Assembly (NCBI GenBank): GCA_964440655.1
Contig: CAYTTA010000014.1
Coordinates: 1-43,408 of the forward strand
Source: CAYTTA01 sp964440655
Lineage (GTDB): Bacteria; Bacteroidota; Rhodothermia; Balneolales; Balneolaceae
Length of the DNA stretch: 43,408 nt
Reading direction: 5' to 3'
In this document: piece by piece, positions 36,265 through 43,408 of the stretch
Numbering within the stretch: the first letter of the stretch is position 1
Layout: every line of letters starts with the position of its first letter
Translations under genes and position numbers: made by a program
Notes under the pieces: generated by a model
Database searches by the model: none
Seen by the model: only the letters and a program-made list of their open reading frames with translations
Told to the model about the DNA's origin: nothing

Positions 36265-36324
36265 ACCTGAACCTCCCGTCCCGGATGGACGCTTCGGGAG
36301 AAATTCAGAGAAGCTTAAATATAC

Positions 36325-36350
36325 GAAAAAAGCCCCGAAGACGGGGCTTT
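36325..36350 (-). terminator. Intrinsic terminator of the TPR gene
   Basis: On the minus strand aaagccccg (36350-36342) pairs with cggggcttt (36337-36329) over a tetraloop, followed by a T run (36330-36325). It is 45 nt after the TPR stop and isolates it from transketolase. Confidence 0.9.
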
Positions 36351-36394
36351 ATTTCACAGAGTGTCGTAGTGATTGCCACACTGGAGGTAGCGGA

Positions 36395-37426
36395 TCATCG
36401 GGCGGCGTACCCTTCACACTTCAGCTCATGCTCCAGCTCATAACGTGCGGGCTCCTGGAACTCTCCGTAGGCCGCATTCTCGAAAGACTGGCATGCACGC
36501 TCCTTGTTCTCCAGACCCTTGTAGGCAATCCCAAGCTCGAAATGGAAATGGGCCATCTCAGCAACCCCGCCGCTCGCCAGTTCCAGTGCCCGGTTGGCGG
36601 AAGCGACTGCCTGGTTATGGTTCCCGAGGTTGTTATAGACCTCTGCCATGCGGTAGTGCACATTGGGGTCGTTCGGAATATACTGCTGGGCGCGCTGCAG
36701 AAGGTTGAGCGCCCGGCTCATGCGGTTGGCATCCTTCTCCAGAACAGCGTGATAGAGAAGCTCCTCTCCGCCCCTGGTTCGGGCGCGGTTGGCATTCTGC
36801 GTATCACCGGCTGCCTGTCCCACTTCGGCTGCCCGATCAAACCATCTCATCACCTCTTCCAGATCCCCGCCGGCCTGCTTGACCGTAAGGGCCTTCTGGT
36901 AGTAGGCGAGCGTATAGTTGGGATTGAGCTCGATCGCCTGATCCAGACTTGCAATCGCACCGTCGTTATCCCCCTGGCTGTACTGAAGGAGTGACAGGTT
37001 ATAGTAGAGCTGAGGAACAACAGAGCGGGCGGTCCGGGCTACTTCCTGATCTCCGAACTCCTCTCCGGCAGCCTGGGCTTCCTGAAAATATTCGATGGCC
37101 CGCATGGCAGCCTCTTCGGAGCGCTGGGAGCGGAACTCCTCGAATGCCACTCCGGCGCGGTTGTAATAGACTCTCGGGAGCTGCTGATCGACAAACTGTA
37201 CAATGTCCTCGCACCCTTCACAATCCGGTGAGGCGGCAAGCGAACGGGCTTCGCGATACATCTCGATCGCATCAACAAACTGACGGTTCTGGGCCAGCTC
37301 CCGGGCATTGTTGTACGCCATGATCGCCTCCGACCGCGCATCCTGATCCTGCGCCTGGACGGGGGATATCAGACCTGCGGCGACAAATAGGCCAACTGCT
37401 GAAAAGATCGCAACGATAGATTTCAT
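36395..37426 (-). CDS. Exported tetratricopeptide-repeat protein
   Basis: A 343-residue periplasmic or envelope protein: signal peptide of about 25 residues ending VQAQ. The remainder is helical and made of TPR-like repeats, clearest in YYNLSLLQYSQGDNDGAIASLDQAIELNPNYTLAYYQKAL and in YRMAEVYNNLGNHNQAVASANRALEL. Two cysteines in CEGCE and one near the C-terminus may form disulfides. TPR proteins of this kind serve as scaffolds in envelope complexes; the partner is unknown. It has its own terminator. The last gene of the par cluster lies 343 bp upstream on the same strand, so it probably has its own promoter there. Confidence 0.85.
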   Translation of the reverse strand: MKSIVAIFSAVGLFVAAGLISPVQAQDQDARSEAIMAYNNARELAQNRQFVDAIEMYREARSLAASPDCEGCEDIVQFVDQQLPRVYYNRAGVAFEEFRSQRSEEAAMRAIEYFQEAQAAGEEFGDQEVARTARSVVPQLYYNLSLLQYSQGDNDGAIASLDQAIELNPNYTLAYYQKALTVKQAGGDLEEVMRWFDRAAEVGQAAGDTQNANRARTRGGEELLYHAVLEKDANRMSRALNLLQRAQQYIPNDPNVHYRMAEVYNNLGNHNQAVASANRALELASGGVAEMAHFHFELGIAYKGLENKERACQSFENAAYGEFQEPARYELEHELKCEGYAAR

Positions 37427-37769
37427 AGTGTTCTTTCTTTTTGTTTTTGGGCCCGGGCATTCCCGTGAAGGACGCCGACTCTGAAACGAAGGCCGAGAAT
37501 TTAACGATAAAAAAATGTCAAAATCTCAATAATCTATCCTCTAAAACAGACAGATCATCTCTATAGTATGTGAACGACCGCACAATTATAATGTTCCAAA
37601 TGGCGATCCGCAAGGGGCTGCCGGGATCAACAGAATCGGCAACCGCGCACCGAAACGGAAACCAAACGGAACCGAAACGGCACCAGCCGCATCACGAATC
37701 AGCCTATAAATCGGATCAGGCCGACTGCCGGAGTATGAATCAGCCTGACCGAATCAGCTAACATCCGGG
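37427..37769. other. Intergenic region between LOG and TPR genes with short repeats
   Basis: No gene is supported. Near 37649-37680 the unit accgaaacgg occurs three times with one change (at 37649, 37661 and 37671), and gaatcagc recurs three times between 37695 and 37758. On the minus strand TTGACA (37521-37516) is seen, but without a matching -10 at 17 bp. It should hold the LOG terminator and the TPR promoter. Confidence 0.4.
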
Positions 37770-38636
37770 TCAGTAGGAAAAGTTCGGTTCCGGGTCTCGA
37801 TCTTTGTAAAACCGGCAGATTGCCTTCACCGCCTCCTCCTCATCGTCCGTCACGGTAACCAGATCGAGGTCTCCGGGGGAGATGAGCCCCTGCTCCTGCA
37901 GCTGCTCGCGCAGCCACTCGAGCATCCCCTTCCAGTACTCCGTACCCATCAAAACGATCGGAATCCGGTCAATCTTCTCCGTCTGGATCAGCGTCAAGCA
38001 TTCAAATACCTCATCCAGCGTTCCGAATCCGCCCGGAAAGACAATGAAACCCTGGGCATATTTCACAAACATCACCTTCCGGACAAAGAAGTAGCGGAAG
38101 TTGATGACGTAGTCCGGATGGATGAACTTGTTGACTCCCTGCTCCATGGGGAGGTCTATTCCCAGTCCAACCGATTTTCCTCCTGCCTGCTGCGCTCCCT
38201 TGTTCGCCGCCTCCATGATTCCGGGACCGCCTCCTGTAATGACTCCGAAACCGTTCCGGGAGATCAGCTCGGCAGTCCGGACCGCCTTCTCATACCAGAT
38301 GTTGCCCGGCTTCAGGCGGGCCGATCCGAAAAAGGAGATGCAGGGTCCGACTCTGAGCAGTGCATCGTACCCCTCTACAAACTCGCTCATGATCCGGAAA
38401 ATGCTCCAGAGATCGCGATTGGGTTTGTCATGAGGACGGGTTCGAAACGACCGTTGGCTCTGCCGCTCCTCCCTCTCCGGATCCGGCAGGGAGTCCGGGC
38501 CGGACGGGCGGGAGCGGTGAGGCGCCAGGGGATCCCTGTTCCCTTTTACGGACTCCTCTCTGCCGGTCTGGTAGAGCTCATTTTTTTCACGGTTGATGTC
38601 GGGGTCAATTCCCTTGTAATCTTCTTCGCTATGCAT
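37770..38636 (-). CDS. LOG family protein (TIGR00730-type Rossmann fold)
   Basis: A 288-residue protein. The core has GPCISFFGSARLKPGN, GGGPGIMEAANKGA and PGGFGTLDEVFE, the three hallmarks of the LOG family, whose members hydrolyse the N-glycosidic bond of cytokinin-riboside or purine nucleoside monophosphates. The first 80 or so residues are charged, rich in R, E and P, and unlikely to fold; the true start may lie later (for example near MSEFVEGYDALL). It follows DUF5683 on the same strand after 119 bp. Whether it acts on cytokinin-like nucleotides or is a general nucleotide housekeeping enzyme cannot be read. Confidence 0.85.
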   Translation of the reverse strand: MHSEEDYKGIDPDINREKNELYQTGREESVKGNRDPLAPHRSRPSGPDSLPDPEREERQSQRSFRTRPHDKPNRDLWSIFRIMSEFVEGYDALLRVGPCISFFGSARLKPGNIWYEKAVRTAELISRNGFGVITGGGPGIMEAANKGAQQAGGKSVGLGIDLPMEQGVNKFIHPDYVINFRYFFVRKVMFVKYAQGFIVFPGGFGTLDEVFECLTLIQTEKIDRIPIVLMGTEYWKGMLEWLREQLQEQGLISPGDLDLVTVTDDEEEAVKAICRFYKDRDPEPNFSY

Positions 38637-38755
38637 GACTGTCTGTTGGATTATACTGTTTGCTGCCCCCCGGGGTTGTGCATGGACCGGGTGAATTGTA
38701 TGAATCCGCCCATCTGGCAGATGAACGAGACGCCGAACGAAACGAATACGCCCTA

Positions 38756-39637
38756 CTAACGGTCCGGCCGGGAATTCAGTCCGATGGAGAGGCGGATTCC
38801 CGGCGTGCCCGTCTCCAGGATCCCCGGAGAGATCCGCGTCGTGGCGCTCAGGTCGTCGGAGACATCAAAAGAGCGCATATGGGCAAAAACATAGGCATCT
38901 AGTGCATTCAGGCCATAGGCCAGAAAGATCAGAATGTAACTGAAATCCCGCTGATTCCTGAGATTGTCCCGGGTGGTCTTGAGCTGCTGGGCCGTCCAGT
39001 CGGGCGGAACAAAGTCGGGAGTGGGACCGAAACGGAAATCACTCTCATCCCCCCGTGTGACATTGTAGTAGGCCGCCCGGTAGCCATGGTAACGTGTCGT
39101 AAGATGCCGGTTGTAATAGATGACCCCGGCGAAGATTCCATAGATGACAGGCACCTTCCAGATCTGCCGGTTGGTCACCTGTCCCCAGCCCGGCAGGATG
39201 AGGGAGCGATAGAGAACTTTCTCCGGATCGGGAAATACCTGCCTGCCGGACTCCTCCTGTTCCTGCCGGACCGGACGATCCACAAACGCGTCGTCCTGAA
39301 GAGAATTTCCGTATAAGATACCCGGCACGTGTGACCGATCCGGTACAAGTGACCGATCCGGCACAAGTGACCGATCCGGCACAAGTGACCGACCCGGAGC
39401 ATACGGATAGGCCGCACCCGCCGAATAAGACGGCCCATAGGCAAGATCCCGCCCAGGGACCGGTTGTCTGACCGGTTGTTGAGAGGCCATATAAGATCGG
39501 AAGGCCGGCAGCAGCGGGTTTTCGGGGGGCAAAGGAGATTGTGCGTGCAGAAGAGCCGGCAGGATCCAGAGTACGGCTGCCACCAGAACGCTAGCCGTCC
39601 TGCTCAAAAAACTGAAGGATCCGTTCCAGATCATCAT
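38756..39637 (-). CDS. DUF5683 domain membrane protein
   Basis: About 293 residues. A signal or membrane segment (SRTASVLVAAVLWILPALLHAQ) starts the protein. A proline-rich section with four six-residue repeats (RSLVPD type) follows. The DUF5683 core is then seen: LYRSLILPGWGQVTNRQIWKVPVIYGIFAGVIYYN, a hydrophobic hairpin, YRAAYYN, and YILIFLAYGLNALDAYVFAHM. The family is limited to Bacteroidota and relatives and commonly follows parA-parB, as here. The start overlaps the end of parB by about 47 bp; ATG 39652 and 39634 are alternatives. Function unknown, but position suggests a link between chromosome segregation and the envelope. Confidence 0.85.
   Translation of the reverse strand: MMIWNGSFSFLSRTASVLVAAVLWILPALLHAQSPLPPENPLLPAFRSYMASQQPVRQPVPGRDLAYGPSYSAGAAYPYAPGRSLVPDRSLVPDRSLVPDRSHVPGILYGNSLQDDAFVDRPVRQEQEESGRQVFPDPEKVLYRSLILPGWGQVTNRQIWKVPVIYGIFAGVIYYNRHLTTRYHGYRAAYYNVTRGDESDFRFGPTPDFVPPDWTAQQLKTTRDNLRNQRDFSYILIFLAYGLNALDAYVFAHMRSFDVSDDLSATTRISPGILETGTPGIRLSIGLNSRPDR
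39326..39397. repeat. Four 18-bp tandem repeats in the DUF5683 gene
   Basis: Units such as cacaagtgaccgatccgg start at 39326, 39344, 39362 and 39380 with one to three mismatches. They encode repeated RSLVPD-like hexapeptides in the proline-rich linker of DUF5683. Whole-codon units keep the frame, so copy number could vary between strains. Confidence 0.9.
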
Positions 39638-40514
39638 CGGTATAGTAGGCAATGCGTATTTCGCCTCCCCCTCCGCTTTTCCCTTTCACATCGACCCTTG
39701 TACTCAGGGCGCGGCGGAGCCGGCGTGAGATATCCTGCAGAAAGGGATCGTCGCTTCCCCCGGCGGCAGCAGCCGCGGGTTTTTTCGATCGCTCGCCCCG
39801 ACCGGCAAGCTCCCTGACCGCCTCCTCCACCTGCCGGACCGAAAGCTCCTCTTCAATGATGGTATCGAGCAGACGCTTCTGCAGCTTTTCATCTTTCAGG
39901 TTGATGAGTGCGCGCGCATGTCCCGACGTGATCTGTTCATCCCGCAAGGCGGCCTGAATGAAATCCGGCAGATTCAGAAGCCGGAGCATGTTGGTGACGG
40001 TTGTCCGGTTCTTGCCCACCCTGTCGGCCACTTCCGCCTGGGTATACCCCATCTCCTCCATCAGGCGGCGGTATCCAAGAGCAACTTCAAGGGGGTTGAG
40101 ATCCTCCCTCTGGATATTCTCAATAAGCGCAAGGGTAAGGCTCTGCTCATCGTCCACCTCACGGATATAAGCCGGAACCGTGGACTTTCCGGCGAGCTTG
40201 CTTGCACGGAGCCTTCTCTCCCCGCTGATCAGCTCAAATCTTTTTTCTCCCAGATAGCGCACCGTAATCGGCTGAATCAGATCGTGAAGACGGATCGATT
40301 CGGCCAGCTCTTCCAGACGCTCCGTATTGAACTCCTGCCGCGGCTGATTCGGATTGGCCCGGATGTGGTCGACCGGTATCTCCAGAACGGTGTTGGCCTT
40401 CACCACCGGGTCGATCGGCACCGCGGTCACGGGTTTCTTCCCGCTCTCTTCCCCCTCCTCACTGTATTCCGGAAAAAAGGCCCCCAGACCTCTGCCAAGC
40501 ACTTTCTTGCTCAT
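39591..40514 (-). CDS. parB: Chromosome partitioning protein ParB
   Basis: A 307-residue parS-binding CTPase. The N-terminal KKVLGRGLGAFFP is the ParA-activating tip. The ParB/Srx core has PNQPRQEF, ISGERRLRASKLAG and ENIQREDLNPLE. The helix-turn-helix segment is YTQAEVADRVGKNRTTVTNMLRLLNLP. A C-terminal dimerisation domain ends at the stop. It starts 16 bp after parA and overlaps the start of DUF5683. No 16-bp parS of the usual consensus was found in this window. Confidence 0.97.
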   Translation of the reverse strand: MSKKVLGRGLGAFFPEYSEEGEESGKKPVTAVPIDPVVKANTVLEIPVDHIRANPNQPRQEFNTERLEELAESIRLHDLIQPITVRYLGEKRFELISGERRLRASKLAGKSTVPAYIREVDDEQSLTLALIENIQREDLNPLEVALGYRRLMEEMGYTQAEVADRVGKNRTTVTNMLRLLNLPDFIQAALRDEQITSGHARALINLKDEKLQKRLLDTIIEEELSVRQVEEAVRELAGRGERSKKPAAAAAGGSDDPFLQDISRRLRRALSTRVDVKGKSGGGGEIRIAYYTDDDLERILQFFEQDG

Positions 40515-40530
40515 AAATCACTCACTTCAC

Positions 40531-41328
40531 TCAATTCGTCAGAATGGTGCTTTTCTTGAACCATTTTTTGTTTCGCTGGATCACCTCCCGGGCCAGAGCG
40601 AGATAGTTTTTGGACCCGATGCTGGTGGAATCGTACAGGAGAGCGGGTTTCCCGAAACTGGGCGCCTCGGCCAGCCGGACATTCCTTGCAATTACCGTGT
40701 TGAAAACGCGGTCGTCAAAGTAGCGCTTCACCTCATCGGCCACCTGATTGGAGAGCCGGGTCCGGGTATCGTACATCGTAAGTACAACCCCCTCGATCTC
40801 CAGGCCGGGATTTAGGTGTTGACGTACAATCTTGATGGTATTCAGAAGCTGGCCCAGCCCCTCAAGAGCGAAATATTCGCACTGAACGGGAATGAGTACC
40901 GAGTCGGAGGCGGTAAGGGCGTTGATGGTGAGCAGACCCAGAGAGGGAGGACAGTCGATGATGATCGTGTCGTATTGGTCCCGAAGATCTCGGATCGCAT
41001 CGGCCAGGATTCTCTCCCTTCCCGGCCGGTCGATCATTTCAATTTCCGCTCCGACCAGATTGATGTGGGAAGGAATCAGATCCAGGTGAGGCAGCTCGGT
41101 CTTCCGTATCGCATCCTTCGCATCGACACCGCCCACCATCACCTCGTAGATGGAGGTGGTTACACTCTTTGGTTCGATGCCAAGGCCGCTCGTGCTGTTG
41201 CTTTGCGGATCGGCGTCAATAAGCAGGGTCGGATGTTCGATTGCAGCCAGGCTGGCGGCAAGGTTGATGGAAGAAGTGGTCTTTCCAACCCCTCCCTTCT
41301 GATTCGCGATGGAGATTACTTTTCCCAT
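40531..41328 (-). CDS. parA: Chromosome partitioning ATPase ParA (Soj)
   Basis: A 265-residue Walker-type ATPase that moves ParB-parS complexes on the nucleoid. The deviant Walker A KGGVGKT lies at 11-17, Walker A' continues in LLIDADPQSNSTSGLG, and Walker B is TIIIDCPPSLG. It lacks an N-terminal helix-turn-helix, so it is the chromosomal Soj type. First gene of the parA-parB-DUF5683 cluster; upstream, 186 bp separate it from the anti-sigma candidate. No clear promoter consensus was found there. Confidence 0.97.
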   Translation of the reverse strand: MGKVISIANQKGGVGKTTSSINLAASLAAIEHPTLLIDADPQSNSTSGLGIEPKSVTTSIYEVMVGGVDAKDAIRKTELPHLDLIPSHINLVGAEIEMIDRPGRERILADAIRDLRDQYDTIIIDCPPSLGLLTINALTASDSVLIPVQCEYFALEGLGQLLNTIKIVRQHLNPGLEIEGVVLTMYDTRTRLSNQVADEVKRYFDDRVFNTVIARNVRLAEAPSFGKPALLYDSTSIGSKNYLALAREVIQRNKKWFKKSTILTN

Positions 41329-41514
41329 TCAATCTTTATCTGGAGTTCACACCGCCGGGACGATCATGCGCATTCAAAACGACAATACACTTTGCATATC
41401 GTGTGAATATAAAGGGCTGCTTCCAGTGAACCAAAACAATCCGGAGAGGTCTCTCCTGCATCTGCTGCCGGGCATGGCATGTACGTTCGATGTCGTTCGG
41501 TCCCTGCCGGCCGT

Positions 41515-42165
41515 TCAGTGCTGGCCGGTCAGATGCAGACCCGGGGCTCTCCCGCTGCGGTGGCTCCCGCTGCCCGGGCTCTCATTGCGCATCCGGACCG
41601 TCTGGACCGGCTGGAGCCGCTGGAGACTGTGGTGAAGAATGGAGTCGAACTGTGCGGCGTTTTCCGCACTGAACCGATCGGTGAAGTGAAGTTCCTGGTT
41701 CATATCCACCCAGGGAGTGGGATCGGTCGAGGGGCTTTCCACCGGAAGGTGAACGGCCGGGGCCGGAGGGGTCTGCCCCGAAGGGGTTGCCGGTCCGCCC
41801 ATAGAGGCCCGGATCGTTTCGGACCCCGGGAGCAGCCGGGTCGGATCTTCAAGGACCCAGAATGCACCGGCGAAAAACATGATCAGTACCGTGGCTGCTG
41901 CCGATGCATAGAGAAACACCATCCTTGATCGGGCCCGTTCTTTCTGATGATAGTGATCCGATGCCTCCAGCAGGATCTTCCGGGTCAGATGGGGAGGCGG
42001 ATTCTTGACGGGCAAATCGGAGAGGCGCCGGCAGACCTTCCGCAGGCTCTCCACCTCAATCAGAAGGTCTTCATCTTCCAGCATCTTCTTCTCAAATAGC
42101 AGCTCCTCCGAAGGATCCATCTCCTTCATTAGGTAGCGCACCGGAGAACTATCATCGAAAATCAT
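41515..42165 (-). CDS. Anti-sigma factor candidate, single transmembrane segment
   Basis: A 216-residue protein that begins with an acidic cytoplasmic region (residues 1-80). A single membrane segment (about 83-104, VFLYASAAATVLIMFFAGAFW) follows, then a proline-rich outer tail. No CxxC-type zinc-binding anti-sigma motif (HxxxCxxC) is seen, so it would be an atypical anti-sigma protein. It overlaps the ECF sigma gene by four bases (42162-42165), the usual arrangement of sigma/anti-sigma pairs. The role is inferred from position, topology and size only. Confidence 0.6.
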   Translation of the reverse strand: MIFDDSSPVRYLMKEMDPSEELLFEKKMLEDEDLLIEVESLRKVCRRLSDLPVKNPPPHLTRKILLEASDHYHQKERARSRMVFLYASAAATVLIMFFAGAFWVLEDPTRLLPGSETIRASMGGPATPSGQTPPAPAVHLPVESPSTDPTPWVDMNQELHFTDRFSAENAAQFDSILHHSLQRLQPVQTVRMRNESPGSGSHRSGRAPGLHLTGQH

Positions 42166-42797
42166 ACCTCGTCGGGTTCATTTTCCTGTTCCTGCTCAAA
42201 CATCTTCCTCAGATTGATCAACGCATAACGCATCCGTCCGAGTGCCGTGTTGATCGAAACATTGGTCAGCTCCGCGATCTCCTTGAAGGGCATTTCGTAG
42301 TAATGCCGGAGCATCACCACGGTGCGCTGCTCCTCCGGGAGAGCTTGAATATGCTTCAGCAGGCTGTTCCGGGACTCCTTGAAGGCGAGCTCTTCCTCCT
42401 GGTCGAGCGCGCTTTCATCCGTCAGCCTGTCATAGAAATCGGTCCTGGACTCATCGTCGTACTGATTGCTAACGTCGACAAATCTTTTTTGTTTTCTAAT
42501 GTGGTCAATCGTCGCATTATGCGCAATCCGCATCACCCAGGCAATCCACTTCCCCTGTTCGTTGTAGGTATCATCCATTTTGGTGATCACCTTGGTGAAC
42601 GTCTCCTGAAAAATATCGTTGGCGACCTCCGCGTTATTTACCATGCTGTAAATGTAGGAGTAGATCTTGGACTGGTGACGGTTCATCAACTCTCTGAATG
42701 CCTGTTCATCCCCGTTTTTACGGTAGAGACGCACCAGCTCCTGGTCTTTCATTTTATCATAGCCGCCGGTATAGTTCTCGGATTTTTTTCGTGTCAT
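42162..42797 (-). CDS. ECF-type RNA polymerase sigma factor
   Basis: A 211-residue sigma70-family factor of the ECF type. Region 2 is seen as ANDIFQETFTKVI and WVMRIAHNATIDHIRKQKR. Region 4 is ALPEEQRTVVMLRHYYEMPFKEIAELTNVSINTALGRMRYAL. The linker between them is acidic. It should direct RNA polymerase to a small regulon, held by the membrane protein encoded directly after it. The start at 42797 or at M16 (42752) is possible; the latter gives the family-typical KDQELVRLYRKNGDEQAF opening. No clear promoter was identified; two hairpins lie in its 5' region. Confidence 0.93.
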   Translation of the reverse strand: MTRKKSENYTGGYDKMKDQELVRLYRKNGDEQAFRELMNRHQSKIYSYIYSMVNNAEVANDIFQETFTKVITKMDDTYNEQGKWIAWVMRIAHNATIDHIRKQKRFVDVSNQYDDESRTDFYDRLTDESALDQEEELAFKESRNSLLKHIQALPEEQRTVVMLRHYYEMPFKEIAELTNVSINTALGRMRYALINLRKMFEQEQENEPDEV

Positions 42798-43264
42798 GGC
42801 TCTGTGCTATGTTAATCCTCCACCCGTGACGGATGGACGGAACTCTCAATCCGGAAACGGTTCGTTTCCGGTTACCACGGTTCCGGATAATTCTCCGGAA
42901 CGTGGAATGGCTCATCTTCCCCATTACAGAAAGAACTGTGCCAAACTTCTTTTTCCTGCCAAAACGGACTCCAATGCCGTGCTGTCAGACCGTAAAGGCA
43001 CAAAAATTTTGAAGGGGTCCGAACGGTTTTTTTTATCCGTACCGAAACCCCGTCTGCCGTGCTGCCGTTCCGCTACTCCTCCTGTTCTGCGGAAACCCCT
43101 GCTCTTCCTGCTCTGAAAATCTGAAACCTGCGCGTGTCTTCGACTCCTGCTCTGGAACTTCTTTCTTGAAATTCCGGAATTTGCTCCTGCTCTGAAGCTC
43201 CTGCTCTGAAACTGTCTCTACCCGGTTGAACACAAAAAGGTTGTGTTTGTTCCGCGGTCCCTCA
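42798..43264. other. 467-bp intergenic region with hairpins and cctgctct repeats
   Basis: No gene is supported. On the sigma side lie two hairpins: ccggaaac / gtttccgg (42851-42858 with 42864-42871) and an 11-bp arm with one bulge (42875-42886 with 42895-42905). Toward uvrC, cctgctct recurs at 43098, 43107, 43146, 43186 and 43200, and the 14-bp palindrome aaattccggaattt is at 43169-43182. The region should contain the uvrC terminator and the sigma gene promoter, but neither is clear. Confidence 0.5.
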
Positions 43265-43408
43265 TCAACCCGCCTCCTGCCGGCTGCGGAAATAGTCATA
43301 GACCGCCTGACCCACCTTTTTCCCCGCAACCTTCTGGATCTCTTCCAGTTCCGATCCGGCGATCCGAGCCACGGATCCGAGAGAACGGAGCAGTTTTTCA
43401 GCCGTTTT
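43265..43408 (-). CDS. uvrC: UvrABC excinuclease subunit C, C-terminal fragment (partial)
   Basis: Forty-seven codons and a TGA stop are visible on the minus strand; the 5' part lies outside the window. The residues KTAEKLLRSLGSVARIAGSE and then KVAGKKVGQAVYDYF match the tandem helix-hairpin-helix end of UvrC, which binds damaged DNA during dual incision. The spacing of the two HhH hairpins and the short tail fit the usual UvrC C-terminus. Recognition rests on this short piece only. It is followed by a 467-bp spacer before the sigma gene. Confidence 0.75.
   Translation of the reverse strand, partial: KTAEKLLRSLGSVARIAGSELEEIQKVAGKKVGQAVYDYFRSRQEAG

Noticed and set aside
37570..37761. 63-residue plus-strand open frame between LOG and TPR genes
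   Set aside because: Made of short repeats, no ribosome site, and no recognisable domain.
39326..39397. CRISPR-like array
   Set aside because: Units are contiguous 18-bp coding repeats without spacers, inside a protein gene.
42796..43116. 106-residue plus-strand open frame upstream of the sigma gene
   Set aside because: Composition is low-complexity and unlike any known protein, and it covers hairpins and repeats; more likely noncoding.
1..43408. tRNA or rRNA genes, insertion sequences, phage or defence genes
   Set aside because: No cloverleaf or T-loop consensus, transposase, integrase or defence-type domain was recognised anywhere in the window.

Overview
The window looks like a chromosomal segment from a GC-rich member of the Bacteroidota superphylum, most likely the Balneolota/Rhodothermota side. 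Supporting signs are a type IX secretion C-terminal sorting domain, DUF5683, DUF5723 and (probably) DUF6588 envelope proteins, a NagB-PIG-L fusion, the order parA-parB-DUF5683, and few classical Shine-Dalgarno sites. No phage, transposon, CRISPR or tRNA was seen; it reads as core chromosome with some accessory secreted proteins.

Layout. 177-1067: beta-hydroxyacid dehydrogenase. 1430-3226: PQQ-type sugar dehydrogenase lipoprotein with a fused cytochrome c. 3366-3627: a strong sigma70-type promoter, a rod-shaped RNA fold and an intrinsic terminator with no ORF, interpreted as a 6S-like small RNA or a cys-operon leader. 3688-8627: a tight plus-strand operon for assimilatory sulfur reduction and siroheme (rhodanese, sulfite reductase, cobA, APS reductase, precorrin-2 dehydrogenase). 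8878-10164: DUF1343/NamZ-like lipoprotein. 10518-11111: glycine-rich stress-type protein. 11223-13349 (minus): EF-G-like GTPase. 13476-16751: PolB-type exonuclease, then UvrD/PcrA helicase. 16845-18362: DUF5723 outer-membrane protein. 18547-22090: Lon, then RsgA. 22433-23560: outer-membrane barrel candidate. 23647-28463: divergent GH20 hexosaminidase lipoprotein and NagB-PIG-L fusion sharing one intergenic region. 28576-33948 (minus): secreted HEFQH protein with T9SS tail, then DNA polymerase I. 34146-42797 (minus): transketolase, TPR protein, LOG protein, DUF5683, ParB, ParA, anti-sigma candidate and ECF sigma factor. 43265-43408 (minus): 3' end of uvrC, cut by the window edge.

How the genes fit together. 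The cys operon supplies APS reductase, sulfite reductase and most of the siroheme cofactor route; ATP sulfurylase is not in the window. NamZ-like, GH20 and NagB-PIG-L proteins suggest salvage of peptidoglycan or chitin amino sugars. PolA, UvrD, UvrC and the PolB-type exonuclease form a loose DNA-repair neighbourhood. The most unusual signal is the structured, promoter- and terminator-bounded RNA ahead of the sulfur operon.
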